Origin: Deltaproteobacteria bacterium
Lineage (GTDB): Bacteria > Desulfobacterota > Desulfovibrionia > Desulfovibrionales > Desulfovibrionaceae
NCBI GenBank assembly: GCA_025350085.1
Contig: JANXYI010000322.1
Location: forward strand, 1-13,236
Reading direction: 5' to 3'
DNA length: 13,236 nucleotides
The position numbers and the translations under genes are program-made. Of this stretch, positions 1-7,290 are shown piece after piece (positions within the stretch are counted from its first letter, which is position 1; each line of letters begins with the position of its first letter). A model generated the notes under the pieces. It ran no database searches. It was given only the letters and a program-made list of their open reading frames with translations, and was not told where the DNA came from.

Positions 1-499
1 TCGTGCCCGAGGCGAAGCGCAGTCGGCCGGGCCCCAGGCGCTCCATGCCGGGCCAGTGGGTCTCGGCAAAGGCGGTGAGCGCCGCGAAGTCCACGCCCCG
101 GCGCAGCACCACGCAGAGCGAGCAGAGGTGCGGAATCTCCAGCCCGCGCTTCCAGTTCGGCAGGGCCAGGAAGGACTCGCTGCCCATGATGAAATGGAGC
201 TCGTCCTCGGGCATCTTCTCGCGCAGGGCGGTGAGGGTGTCCACGGTGTAGGAGGGGCCGGGCCGCGAGCCCTCGACCCCGCTGGCCGAGAGGCCGGGCA
301 CCCCGCGCACGGCCAGCTCCACCAGGCGCAGGCGGTGGGCAAAGGGCAGCATGCCCTCACTCGACTTGTGCGGCGGCTCGCCCGCAGGCACGAGCAGCAC
401 ACGCTCCAGCCCTGCGGCCTCGCGCGCCTCCACGGCCATGCGCATGTGTCCGGCGTGAATGGGGTTGAAACTGCCCCCCAGGATTCCGATCTTGGTCAT
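1..499 (-). CDS. nadD: Nicotinate-nucleotide adenylyltransferase NadD (3' end cut by window edge)
   Basis: NadD transfers AMP from ATP to nicotinate mononucleotide, giving deamido-NAD in cytoplasmic NAD synthesis. Reading from the ATG at 499-497, about 166 residues lie in the window. They show the nucleotidyltransferase signature GGSFNPIHAGH (residues 8-18, with the two histidines of the (H/T)xGH site), PPHK at 42-45, SYTVDTL at 83-89 and GSESFLALPNWK at 106-117. The family is usually about 200-220 residues, so roughly the last 50, including the expected C-terminal ISSTxIR-type motif, lie beyond position 1. An AAGGGG stretch about a dozen bases upstream can serve as ribosome binding site. The gene follows proA on the same strand after 96 bp, so the two may be co-transcribed. 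One oddity: the family usually has Asp in the GxD motif, and here it is Glu108. Identification is firm. Confidence 0.95.
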   Translation of the reverse strand, partial: MTKIGILGGSFNPIHAGHMRMAVEAREAAGLERVLLVPAGEPPHKSSEGMLPFAHRLRLVELAVRGVPGLSASGVEGSRPGPSYTVDTLTALREKMPEDELHFIMGSESFLALPNWKRGLEIPHLCSLCVVLRRGVDFAALTAFAETHWPGMERLGPGRLRFASGT

Positions 500-595
500 G
501 ATGCGTGCGTGTCCCCTTGTCTACAATGCCCGCGATGCGCAGAAGCCGTCGGCCGGGCAGGAGCCGAGGGCGCGGAACGCCGGTTCTTTCCGGCC

Positions 596-1855
596 CTACT
601 CCCGTATCTGGCCCTGGCCCAGGACCACGAACTTGGCGCTGGTGAGCTCGCGCACGCCCATGGGACCGTAGGCGTGCAGCTTGGTGGTGGAGATGCCGAC
701 CTCGGCCCCCAGGCCCAGCTCGCCGCCGTCGTTCAGGCGCGTGGAGGCGTTCACCGCGACCATGCTGGCGTCGGCCTCGCGGGTGAAGCGCATGGCGTTG
801 GCGTGGCTCTCGGTCAGGATGGCCTCGGTGTGGTTGGAGCCGTACGCCGCGATGTGCTCCAGGGCCTCGTCCAGATCGGCCACCACCTTCACGGCCAGGG
901 TCAGGCCCTGGAACTCGAAGCCCCAGTCGGCCTTGGTGGCGGCCTTGGCATTGGGGCCCATCAAGGGCAGGGAGACCGGGCAGCAGCGGAACTGCACCCC
1001 GGCCGCGCCGAGCTTCTTGGCCACCTGGGGCAGGAACTTCCTGGCCACGGATTGGTGCACCAGCAGGCACTCCAGCGCGTTGCAGGTGCCTGGGCGCTGG
1101 ACCTTGGCGTTGTGGACGATGGTGACCCCGCGCGCGAGGTCGGCGCTGGCATCCACAAAGGTGTGGCACACGCCCTTGTAGTGCTTGAGCACGGGCATGG
1201 AGGCCTGCTCGACCACGGCGCGGATAAGGCCCTCGCCGCCGCGCGGGATGACCACGTCGATGAACTCGTCGAGCTTCAAAAGCGCGGAGACGGCCTCGCG
1301 GTCTGCGGTGGGCGGCACCTGGATGCAGCCCTTGGGCAGCCCGGCCTGCTCCAGGGCCTTATGCACGACCTTGGTCAGGGCCTGGATGGAGTGGAAGGCC
1401 TCGCTGCCGCCGCGCAGGATGGCCGCGTTGCCGCTCTTGATGCAGAGCACGGCCGCGTCCACCGCAGCGTTGGGCCTCGACTCGAAGATCATGGCCACCA
1501 CGCCCAGCGGCACGCGCATGCGGCCGACCAACATGCCGTTGGGCCGCTTCTTCATGCCCTCGATCTCGCCCACGGGGTCGCTCTGGGCCGCCACCTCGCG
1601 GCATCCCTGGATCATGGAATCAAGCACGCCCTGGCTGATGGTCAGGCGGTCGAGCTTGGCGCTGTCCAGCCCGGCCTTGCGCGCGGCGTCGAGGTCCTTC
1701 TTGTTGGCGCTAAAGATGGCGCTCGCGCTCTTCCCGAGCAGCTCGGCGATGTTCAAAAGGGCCTGCTGGCGGGCGCTGCCCTCGGCCGCGGCCAATTTTC
1801 GCGAGGCGGCCTTGGCGTCCTTGGCGATGGTGCGCATCTGGACGGCGATGGTCAT
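596..1855 (-). CDS. proA: Gamma-glutamyl phosphate reductase (glutamate-5-semialdehyde dehydrogenase) ProA
   Basis: ProA reduces gamma-glutamyl phosphate with NADPH to glutamate-5-semialdehyde, the second step of proline synthesis, in the cytoplasm. The 419-residue product matches the usual ProA length (about 417-420). It has the aldehyde-dehydrogenase fold signatures: SGNAAILRGGSEA in the cofactor-binding half, the catalytic cysteine in GTCNALE (Cys258), and a conserved C-terminal part including GSNHTEAI and HAYGPMGVRELT. The open frame extends upstream to 1951, but I chose the ATG at 1855-1853: it gives the family-typical N-terminus (MTIAVQM) and has an AGGAG ribosome binding site at 1863-1868, whereas the upstream extension is low-complexity and Arg/Pro-rich. 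Its partner gene proB (glutamate 5-kinase) is not in the window. nadD follows on the same strand. Confidence 0.97.
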   Translation of the reverse strand: MTIAVQMRTIAKDAKAASRKLAAAEGSARQQALLNIAELLGKSASAIFSANKKDLDAARKAGLDSAKLDRLTISQGVLDSMIQGCREVAAQSDPVGEIEGMKKRPNGMLVGRMRVPLGVVAMIFESRPNAAVDAAVLCIKSGNAAILRGGSEAFHSIQALTKVVHKALEQAGLPKGCIQVPPTADREAVSALLKLDEFIDVVIPRGGEGLIRAVVEQASMPVLKHYKGVCHTFVDASADLARGVTIVHNAKVQRPGTCNALECLLVHQSVARKFLPQVAKKLGAAGVQFRCCPVSLPLMGPNAKAATKADWGFEFQGLTLAVKVVADLDEALEHIAAYGSNHTEAILTESHANAMRFTREADASMVAVNASTRLNDGGELGLGAEVGISTTKLHAYGPMGVRELTSAKFVVLGQGQIRE

Positions 1856-1868
1856 GGGCGTTCTCCTT

Positions 1869-1896
1869 TCTGGCTGGGCTGTCGCTCTGGCTGGGC
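1869..1896 (-). repeat. 11 bp direct repeat just upstream of proA
   Basis: Two perfect copies of GCCCAGCCAGA (minus-strand reading) lie at 1896-1886 and 1879-1869, with a 17 bp period, ending two bases before the proA Shine-Dalgarno. This is seen directly. The copies would fall in the proA 5' leader or close to its promoter. A role such as repressor or RNA-binding site is only a guess; chance or local duplication is possible. Confidence 0.55.
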
Positions 1897-2090
1897 CATC
1901 TTGGCCTGGCCGCAGGCTCCGGGCCGGGCAAACAGTGCCGTGGCCAGCCACTTTGGGCTACCCCGGCAGCGGCCCCAAGTCAACGCTGGCAGGAATCCCT
2001 GCCCGGCGCACAAATGGGGACCCCTGCACGCTGATTTCCCAGTGCGTTGGAATTCAAGACAAATATTGCAGGCCCAGGGTATCTTCCCCT

Positions 2091-2119
2091 TTGACCTGTT
2101 TGACATTTTTGCGTAAACA
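2091..2119 (+). promoter_or_regulatory. Candidate sigma70-type promoter for the TPR-iorAB-regulator operon
   Basis: A TTGACC -35 element (2091-2096) is followed by a 17 bp spacer and TAAACA (2114-2119) as a possible -10. The -35 matches consensus at five of six positions and the -10 at only three. A second -35-like TTGACA overlaps at 2100-2105 but has no good -10 at the right distance. The site lies about 75 bp upstream of the first start codon in the least GC-rich stretch of the gap. I saw no clear GG-N10-GC sigma54 element nearby, although the operon encodes a sigma54 activator. Confidence 0.45.
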
Positions 2120-2193
2120 ATCTTGGCCCGAACGCGGATGCGGCCGGGACGACCACGGCTGCAAGCAGTTGCGCCTTGTAAGGAGATTCCCCC

Positions 2194-2898
2194 ATGGACG
2201 AGAACAAAGACAAGGCCCCGGCCAACACCCAGGTCAACACCTCGGTCGGGCCCGGCGTGGCCGAGCAGCTGGAGCAGATCAAGAAGGCCGTGCCCGACAC
2301 CTCGCAGCGGCTGTACGAATTCCTGGTGGACAACCTGAAGCCCATCGCCGTGGGCTGCGGCGTGCTCATCCTGGCCGTGGCCGTGTACTCCGGGGTGAAC
2401 CACTGGCGCGAGCGCCAGGCAGCCAAGGCCGCCGACGCGCTGGGCGTCATCCTCATCGAGAAGACCGACGTCAAGACCCGGGTGGCCGCCCTGGAGGCCT
2501 TCCTCAAGGACGCGCCAGGCTCCCTGCGCCCCACGGTGCTGCTGGAACTGGCCGCGGCGTCCATGGTTGCCGGGCAGTTCGACAAGGCTGCCCAGGCCTG
2601 GACCGAGCTGGAAGGCTCCTCCTCCCCGGACATGAAGATCATCGCGGGCATCGGCCACTCCCGGAGCCTGCTCCTGGCGGGCAAGGCCGCCGAGGCCCTG
2701 GCCCTGCTTCAGGCCCTCAAGGCCAAGTCGCCCGAGGCCTACGCCGTGCCGCTCACCCGGCAGATCGCCGTGGCCGCGGAGCAGGCCGGGGACGCCAAGG
2801 TCGCCCTGGAGGCCTACACCGAGCTGGCCGCCAAGGCCGAAGGCCCGGGCAAGCCCTTCTTCGAATTCAAGGCCAACCAGCTCAAGGCCAAGAGCTAG
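2194..2898 (+). CDS. YfgM-like membrane-anchored tetratricopeptide repeat protein
   Basis: This 234-residue protein has a hydrophilic N-terminus (1-48), one membrane segment at about 50-68 (PIAVGCGVLILAVAVYSGV), then an Ala/Leu/Lys-rich helical domain that reads as degenerate TPRs (about 75-230). The layout resembles E. coli YfgM, an ancillary subunit of the SecYEG translocon: a short cytoplasmic tail, one helix, and an outside TPR domain. The residues just after the helix (NHWRERQAAKA) and the C-terminal FFEFKANQLKAKS also resemble YfgM. Family membership is likely; function here is unknown. AAGGAG precedes the ATG by about 8 bases. It is the first gene of a probable operon, 36 bp before iorA. 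Nothing known ties YfgM proteins to IOR chemistry, so the linkage may only reflect shared transcription. Other TPR proteins, such as a CpoB-like factor, are a weaker alternative. Confidence 0.82.
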   Translation: MDENKDKAPANTQVNTSVGPGVAEQLEQIKKAVPDTSQRLYEFLVDNLKPIAVGCGVLILAVAVYSGVNHWRERQAAKAADALGVILIEKTDVKTRVAALEAFLKDAPGSLRPTVLLELAAASMVAGQFDKAAQAWTELEGSSSPDMKIIAGIGHSRSLLLAGKAAEALALLQALKAKSPEAYAVPLTRQIAVAAEQAGDAKVALEAYTELAAKAEGPGKPFFEFKANQLKAKS

Positions 2899-2934
2899 CC
2901 CACCCAAGCCATAAACAAGAAGGACACCCGCTGC

Positions 2935-4800
2935 ATGGCAAGCCCTCTGATTTCCGGCGCTCCCGGCCAGACGCACCTGCTTCTCGGCAACGAGGCCATC
3001 GTGCGCGGGGCCGTCGAGGCCGGCATCCAGTTCATCAGCTGCTACCCCGGCACCCCGTCCTCCGAGGTGCCGGACACCTTCTTCCGCCTCTCGCCCGAGG
3101 CCGCCTACACCTTTGAATACTCCGTGAACGAGAAGGTGGCGCTCGAGGTCGGCGGCGGCGCGACCCTGGCCGGGGCGCTGACCCTCGTGACCATGAAGCA
3201 TGTCGGCGTCAACGTGGCCGCGGACCCGCTCATGACCCTGGCCTACACCGGCACGCCCGGCGGCTTCGTACTGCTCTCGGCCGACGACCCGGGCTGCCAC
3301 TCCAGCCAGAACGAGCAGGACAACCGCATCTATGCCCGCCTGGCCGGGCTGCCCTGCCTGGAGCCGGCCACGGCCCAGGAGGCCAAGGACATGACCGTTG
3401 CTGCGCTCACGCTCTCGCGCGAGCTGGGTACGCCGGTGCTTTTGCGCACCACCACCCGCGTGAACCATCTGCGCGGCCCGGTGACGCTGGCTGAGCCCGT
3501 CGTGCTGCCCGCGCCCGCAGGCTTCCAGAAGAATCCCTCGCGCTTCGTGCCCATCCCGGCCTTTGCCCGGCCCATGCACCTGCGCCTGCTCGACATGCTG
3601 GAAAAGCTGCGCGGCCTGGCCGACACCTCGCCCTTCAACCTTGTCTCCGGCGCCGGGAAAGTCGGCGTGGTGGCCTCGGGGATAAGCCGGGCCTACCTGG
3701 CTGACGCCCTGCTGGAGGCCGACCTGACCGGCACGGTCAAGGTCCTGGACCTGGGCTTCACCTACCCCCTGCCGGAAAAGCTGCTGGCCTCGTTCATGGA
3801 CGGCCTGTCCACCCTGCTCGTGCTCGAAGAGCTGGAGCCGGTGCTGGAGACCGAGATACGCGCCCTGGCCCAAAGGCTCGGCCTGTCGCTCACGATCCTG
3901 GGCAAGACGCCCGGCCCCCTGCCGCGCTTTGGGGAGTTTTCCGTGGGCCTGGTGGCTGCGGCCCTGCGCGCCGTCCTCGGCCTGCCTGTCCAGGAAACCC
4001 CCGGATGCCAGGCCGAGGCCCTGCCTGCCCCGCTTCCGAACCGGCCGCCCAACCTCTGCGTGGGCTGCCCGCACCGCGCCACCTACGTGGCCGTGCGCAA
4101 GGTCTACGGCGATGCCGCGGTCTATTCCTCGGACATCGGCTGCTACACCCTGGGCATCCTGCCGCCGCTCAAGGCCGCGGACTTCCTGCTGTGCATGGGC
4201 TCCTCCATTTCCGCAGGTTCCGGAGCTGCAAAAGCAGCGGGGCAGGATGTCGTGGCCTTCATCGGCGACTCCACCTTCTTCCACTCCGGCATCACCGGCC
4301 TAGTGAACGCCCTGTTCAACCGCCACAACCTGCTCGTGTGCATCCTGGACAACCGCACCACGGCCATGACCGGGCACCAGCCCAACCCCGGCGTGGACAA
4401 GACCAACCTGGGCGACAACCCGGTGCGCGTTGACATCGAGAAGCTCGTGCGCGGCCTGGGCATCGAGCAGCTGCGCAAGGTCAACCCGCTGAACCACAAG
4501 GCCACGCTGGGGGCCATTGAGGAATTGAAGGGCCTGACTGGCGTGCGCGTGCTCATCGCCGAGGAGCCCTGCCCGCTCTTTGCCCGGCGCGCCTATGGCC
4601 AGAAGCGCACCCAGGTGGCCTACGTGGCCAAGCAGTGCGGCCAAAAGGGCGAGTGCGGCGAGTGCCTGGACATCCTGGCCTGCCCGGCCTTCTACAAGGA
4701 GAACGGCAAAGTGGCCATCGACCCGCTGCTCTGCTCCGGCTGCATGCTCTGTCTGCAGCTCTGCCCGAACATCAAGGCCCGCAAGGGGGAAGGCAAATGA
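2935..4800 (+). CDS. iorA: Indolepyruvate:ferredoxin oxidoreductase, alpha subunit IorA
   Basis: IorA is the large, thiamine-diphosphate- and Fe-S-containing subunit of the enzyme that oxidatively decarboxylates aryl-pyruvates (indolepyruvate, phenylpyruvate, hydroxyphenylpyruvate) to the aryl-acetyl-CoA and reduces ferredoxin, in the cytoplasm of anaerobes. The 621 residues follow the family order: an N-terminal pyrimidine-binding domain with YPGTPSSE (37-44) and NEKVALE (Glu66 region), a middle domain, CVGCPHR at 375-381, and the ThDP/Mg site GDSTFFHSG (444-452) through LDNRTTAMTG (471-480). At the C-terminus lie two ferredoxin-type cysteine groups: C568/C574/C577/C583 and C600/C603/C606/C610. 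The second group has classic C-x2-C-x2-C-x3-CP spacing; the first is C-x5-C-x2-C-x5-CP, wider than usual. An AAGGA site precedes the ATG. iorB begins inside the last codons. Confidence 0.96.
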   Translation: MASPLISGAPGQTHLLLGNEAIVRGAVEAGIQFISCYPGTPSSEVPDTFFRLSPEAAYTFEYSVNEKVALEVGGGATLAGALTLVTMKHVGVNVAADPLMTLAYTGTPGGFVLLSADDPGCHSSQNEQDNRIYARLAGLPCLEPATAQEAKDMTVAALTLSRELGTPVLLRTTTRVNHLRGPVTLAEPVVLPAPAGFQKNPSRFVPIPAFARPMHLRLLDMLEKLRGLADTSPFNLVSGAGKVGVVASGISRAYLADALLEADLTGTVKVLDLGFTYPLPEKLLASFMDGLSTLLVLEELEPVLETEIRALAQRLGLSLTILGKTPGPLPRFGEFSVGLVAAALRAVLGLPVQETPGCQAEALPAPLPNRPPNLCVGCPHRATYVAVRKVYGDAAVYSSDIGCYTLGILPPLKAADFLLCMGSSISAGSGAAKAAGQDVVAFIGDSTFFHSGITGLVNALFNRHNLLVCILDNRTTAMTGHQPNPGVDKTNLGDNPVRVDIEKLVRGLGIEQLRKVNPLNHKATLGAIEELKGLTGVRVLIAEEPCPLFARRAYGQKRTQVAYVAKQCGQKGECGECLDILACPAFYKENGKVAIDPLLCSGCMLCLQLCPNIKARKGEGK

Positions 4801-5396
4801 GCGCCCTGCAAAAGACCCGGCTGCGCATTTTCATGACCGGCGTGGGCGGCCAGGGCACGCTCACGGCCACCACGCTGCTGGCCCGCGCGGCCGTGGCAGC
4901 AGGCCTGCCCGTGACCTCGGGCGAGATCCACGGCATGGCCCAGCGCGGCGGCGTGGTCGAGTCCACCTTGCTCATCGGGTACAAGAGCCCCAAGATCGGG
5001 CCGGGCGAGGCCGACATCCTGCTCGGCTTCGAGCCCCTGGAGACCCTGCGCGCACTGGGCTATCTCAAGCCCGGCGGGCTGGTGCTCTCCAGCACCGAGT
5101 ATCTGGCCCCGCTCTCCGTGGCCACGGGCAAGGACACCTGCCCGGACCTTGCGGCCATTAAGGCCAGGGTGGCGGCCTGCGCCAGCTCGGTCCGCTTCCT
5201 GCCCTGCCGCAGCCTGGGCCTGGAGGCCGGGGCCGTGCAGAGCGGCAACATCGCGCTGCTCGGCGCGCTGTGCAGCCTGGGCGCCCTGCCCTTTGGCGTC
5301 GAGGTCCTGGCCGAGACCATCCGCGCGACCATGAAGCCCAAGGTGGCCGAGGTGAACCTGCGGGCCCTCACCCTGGGAGCCGAGCACCCGGCCTAG
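4797..5396 (+). CDS. iorB: Indolepyruvate:ferredoxin oxidoreductase, beta subunit IorB
   Basis: IorB is the small subunit, equivalent to the gamma domain of pyruvate:ferredoxin oxidoreductase, and completes the aryl-pyruvate oxidising enzyme with IorA. The 199-residue length is typical. It shows the glycine-rich motif GVGGQGTLT (15-23) and the family signature GEIHGMAQRGG (42-52), then DILLGFEPLE, and a conserved SGNIALLGAL stretch late in the protein. The same frame is open upstream to 4635, but I chose the ATG at 4797-4799, which overlaps the iorA stop in the sequence ATGA and has a purine-rich GGGGGA ribosome binding site within the end of iorA. This implies translational coupling and equal subunit supply. 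No Fe-S cysteine motif is seen, as expected for this subunit. The regulator gene follows after 23 bp. Confidence 0.95.
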   Translation: MSALQKTRLRIFMTGVGGQGTLTATTLLARAAVAAGLPVTSGEIHGMAQRGGVVESTLLIGYKSPKIGPGEADILLGFEPLETLRALGYLKPGGLVLSSTEYLAPLSVATGKDTCPDLAAIKARVAACASSVRFLPCRSLGLEAGAVQSGNIALLGALCSLGALPFGVEVLAETIRATMKPKVAEVNLRALTLGAEHPA

Positions 5397-5419
5397 GCCG
5401 ACGCTCAAAGGACGTCCCC

Positions 5420-6991
5420 ATGCCGAAAAACGAGGCGCTCTGTTCCGGTCCGGAAGGACTGCTGGGTTCGCTCAGGATCATCCTGAAGGAACTCTCCCCG
5501 GGCTCGCCCCTGGACGAGAGCCTGGGCGGCCTGCTCAAGGTCCTGGCCCGGCAGATGGGCTATGTCCGCGTGTTTCTGGCCATCATGGACCCGGAGAGCG
5601 AGAACCTGCGGCTGTCCCTGTCGCACAGCCCCACGCGGTCCATCCCGGCCACCTACACCCCGGGCAAGGGCGTGGTGGGCCAGGTCTACGAGACCGGCAA
5701 GCCGGTCATCGTGCCCCGGCTCTCCGAGAACAGCGAGTTTCTGAACAAGGCCTTTGGCCGCAGCCAGGAAGAGCTGGAAAGCCTGGCCTTCCTGTCCGTG
5801 CCCGTGATCACCTCGCGCCGCGGCGGACGCGAGATCCTGGGCGCGCTCTCGGCCGACCTGCCGGTGCAGTCCGAGCAGTCCCTGGAACGCCAGCTGGAAT
5901 TTTTGCAGGTGGTGGCCGACCTCATTGCCAACCAGGTGGCCCAGCTGCAGGAAGAGATGGCCCTGCACAAGCACCTCATGGCCCAGGGCATGGTGCCCTC
6001 GGGCCAGGACGCCGCACCCCCCAAGGATTTCGTGGCTGCCAGCAAGAGCATGCGCGTGGTGCTGCGCCAGGCCCGGCAGGTGGCCCCCAGCCGGGCCACG
6101 GTGCTCCTGCGCGGCGAGTCCGGCACGGGCAAGGAGCTCTTGGCCGAGGCCATCCACCAGGGCAGCCCGCGCCATGACAAGCCGCTGATCAAGCTCAACT
6201 GCGCGGCCCTGCCCTCGGAGCTGGTGGAGAGCGAACTCTTCGGCCACCAGAAGGGCGCCTTCACCGGCGCGGTGCAGACCAAGCGCGGCCTGTTCGAGGT
6301 GGCCCACGGCGGCACGCTGTTCCTGGACGAGATCGGCGAGCTCTCCCTCGACGCCCAGGCCAAGGTGCTGCGCGCCATCCAGGAGCGCGAGATCCAGCGC
6401 GTGGGCGGGGAGCAGACGCTCTCGGTCGACGTGCGGCTCATCTGCGCCACGCACCAGAACCTGGAGGACCTCTTAACCAAGGGCCTGTTCCGCGAGGACC
6501 TGTTCTACCGCATCAACGTCTTTCCGGTGTTCATCCCGGCCCTGCGCGAGCGGCGCGAGGACATCCTGCCCCTGGCCGAGCACTTCCTGGGCTCCTTTGC
6601 CAAGGAGTACGGCAAGAGCATCAAGCGCATCAGCACCCCGGCCATCGAGCTTTTGACCATGTACCACTGGCCGGGCAACGTGCGCGAGCTGAGCAACTGC
6701 GTGGAGCGCGCCGTGCTTCTGTGCGAGGAAGAGGTGATACGCACCTACCACCTGCCGCCCACGCTCCAGACGGCCGACAGCTCAGCCACGGGCATCAACC
6801 TGTCCTTTGGCGAGGCCGTGGCCAAGTTCGAGCAGGAGCTGCTGGTTGATTCGCTCAAGAAGACGCGCGGCAACATGCTGCAGAGCGCGCGCGACCTGCG
6901 CGTCTCGTACCGCATCATCAACTACAAGGTGAAGAAGTACGGCATCGACGTGAAGCGCTTCTCCGGGGTCAAGCCCAGGCGCAAGAAGTAG
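5420..6991 (+). CDS. Sigma54-dependent transcriptional activator (GAF-AAA+-HTH, NifA-like)
   Basis: This 523-residue protein is an enhancer-binding activator of sigma54 RNA polymerase. It has a GAF sensor domain (about 20-175) of the NifA type ([16 protein letters not shown]). The AAA+ domain has Walker A GESGTGKE (232-239), the sigma54-contacting loop GAFTGA (279-284) and Walker B LFLDE (300-304), followed by [13 protein letters not shown] and [11 protein letters not shown]-terminal Fis-type HTH (about 483-510) ends in YKVKKYGID. All parts needed for activation look intact. There is no receiver domain, so the input is probably a small ligand or protein acting on the GAF domain, not phosphorylation. 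The ATG at 5420 has an AAAGGA site; it lies 23 bp after iorB, and a strong terminator follows. The location suggests it controls iorAB, responding perhaps to an aryl-pyruvate or another nitrogen or redox signal. That is inference; a distant target is possible. Confidence 0.93.
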   Translation: MPKNEALCSGPEGLLGSLRIILKELSPGSPLDESLGGLLKVLARQMGYVRVFLAIMDPESENLRLSLSHSPTRSIPATYTPGKGVVGQVYETGKPVIVPRLSENSEFLNKAFGRSQEELESLAFLSVPVITSRRGGREILGALSADLPVQSEQSLERQLEFLQVVADLIANQVAQLQEEMALHKHLMAQGMVPSGQDAAPPKDFVAASKSMRVVLRQARQVAPSRATVLLRGESGTGKELLAEAIHQGSPRHDKPLIKLNCAALPSELVESELFGHQKGAFTGAVQTKRGLFEVAHGGTLFLDEIGELSLDAQAKVLRAIQEREIQRVGGEQTLSVDVRLICATHQNLEDLLTKGLFREDLFYRINVFPVFIPALRERREDILPLAEHFLGSFAKEYGKSIKRISTPAIELLTMYHWPGNVRELSNCVERAVLLCEEEVIRTYHLPPTLQTADSSATGINLSFGEAVAKFEQELLVDSLKKTRGNMLQSARDLRVSYRIINYKVKKYGIDVKRFSGVKPRRKK

Positions 6992-7062
6992 GGGCGGACG
7001 CGGGCGCTGCCAGGATTTCAATAGACCCGCGCCCATCTCTTCATCCAGACGCAGACCCTTGG

Positions 7063-7104
7063 AACGGACCGGAAGCGCGACAACGCTCCTGGTCCGTTTT
7101 TTTT
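7063..7104 (+). terminator. Strong intrinsic terminator of the TPR-iorAB-regulator operon
   Basis: AACGGACC (7063-7070) pairs with GGTCCGTT (7091-7098). Inside it, GGA/TCC and GCG/CGC extend the stem around the loop CGACAA, with single-base bulges at 7074 and 7090. Eight T residues run from 7097 to 7104. The U-run lies on the plus strand only, so the terminator acts on the rightward operon, 71 bp after the regulator stop codon. Confidence 0.9.
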
Positions 7105-7213
7105 GGGTTCCCTCGCCATGCAGGACCCGCAGAGGTCCGCCGGGTGCTGGCCATGCCCCCCTTTCGGAAAGCCTCTGGTCCAGCCTTCGCAATCTGGCCG
7201 CTGCCACCAATGC

Positions 7214-7234
7214 AAAGGGGGCCTTGCGGCCCCC
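7214..7234 (-). terminator. Probable intrinsic terminator of the kdp operon
   Basis: On the minus strand GGGGGCC (7234-7228) and GGCCCCC (7223-7217) form a seven-pair all-GC stem with a GCAA tetraloop, followed by only three U residues (7216-7214) and then GCATT. It sits about 57 bp after the stop of the last minus-strand gene. The stem is strong and the U-run short, so it may be a weak or Rho-assisted terminator. The remaining noncoding DNA between the convergent blocks (6992-7290) shows nothing else I can name. Confidence 0.65.
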
Positions 7235-7290
7235 CCAGATACTCCAGGCCTAAGCCCGCAGCGTGATGAACGCCGCGGCCAGCCCGCCTC

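Larger units (their letters stand above)
1856..2193. other. Divergent intergenic region between proA and the TPR-ior operon
   Basis: This 338 bp gap separates the minus-strand proA block from the plus-strand operon. It must hold the promoters for both unless proA is read from elsewhere. It contains the proA ribosome binding site (1863-1868), an 11 bp direct repeat next to it (1869-1896), an AT-richer patch around 2040-2120 that includes a plausible plus-strand promoter, and the AAGGAG ribosome binding site of the TPR gene at about 2179-2185. I could not pick a convincing minus-strand promoter; a TTGACT near 1983-1978 has no good -10 partner. I see no credible coding frame, tRNA or riboswitch here. 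Confidence 0.7.

Noticed and set aside
579..594. GCCGG/CCGGC hairpin between proA and nadD as a terminator
   Set aside because: Only five pairs and no U-run on the minus strand; proA and nadD may still be co-transcribed.
1856..1951. N-terminal extension of ProA to an upstream ATG at 1951
   Set aside because: The extension is Arg/Pro-rich and absent from the family; the ATG at 1855 has a good ribosome binding site and gives the normal length.
2045..2075. TTGCA near 2066-2070 as the -12 element of a sigma54 promoter
   Set aside because: The nearest upstream GG is 17 bases from the GC where 10 is required.
56..2116. 686-residue plus-strand open frame opposite nadD and proA
   Set aside because: It is a shadow of proA and nadD in very GC-rich DNA; the product is low-complexity, rich in His, Gly and Ala, has no recognisable domain and runs across an intergenic region.
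1852..4284. 810-residue minus-strand open frame opposite the TPR gene and iorA
   Set aside because: It overlaps two well-identified genes on the opposite strand, is compositionally biased (Gly, His, Gln, Arg), and shows no motif or ribosome binding site.
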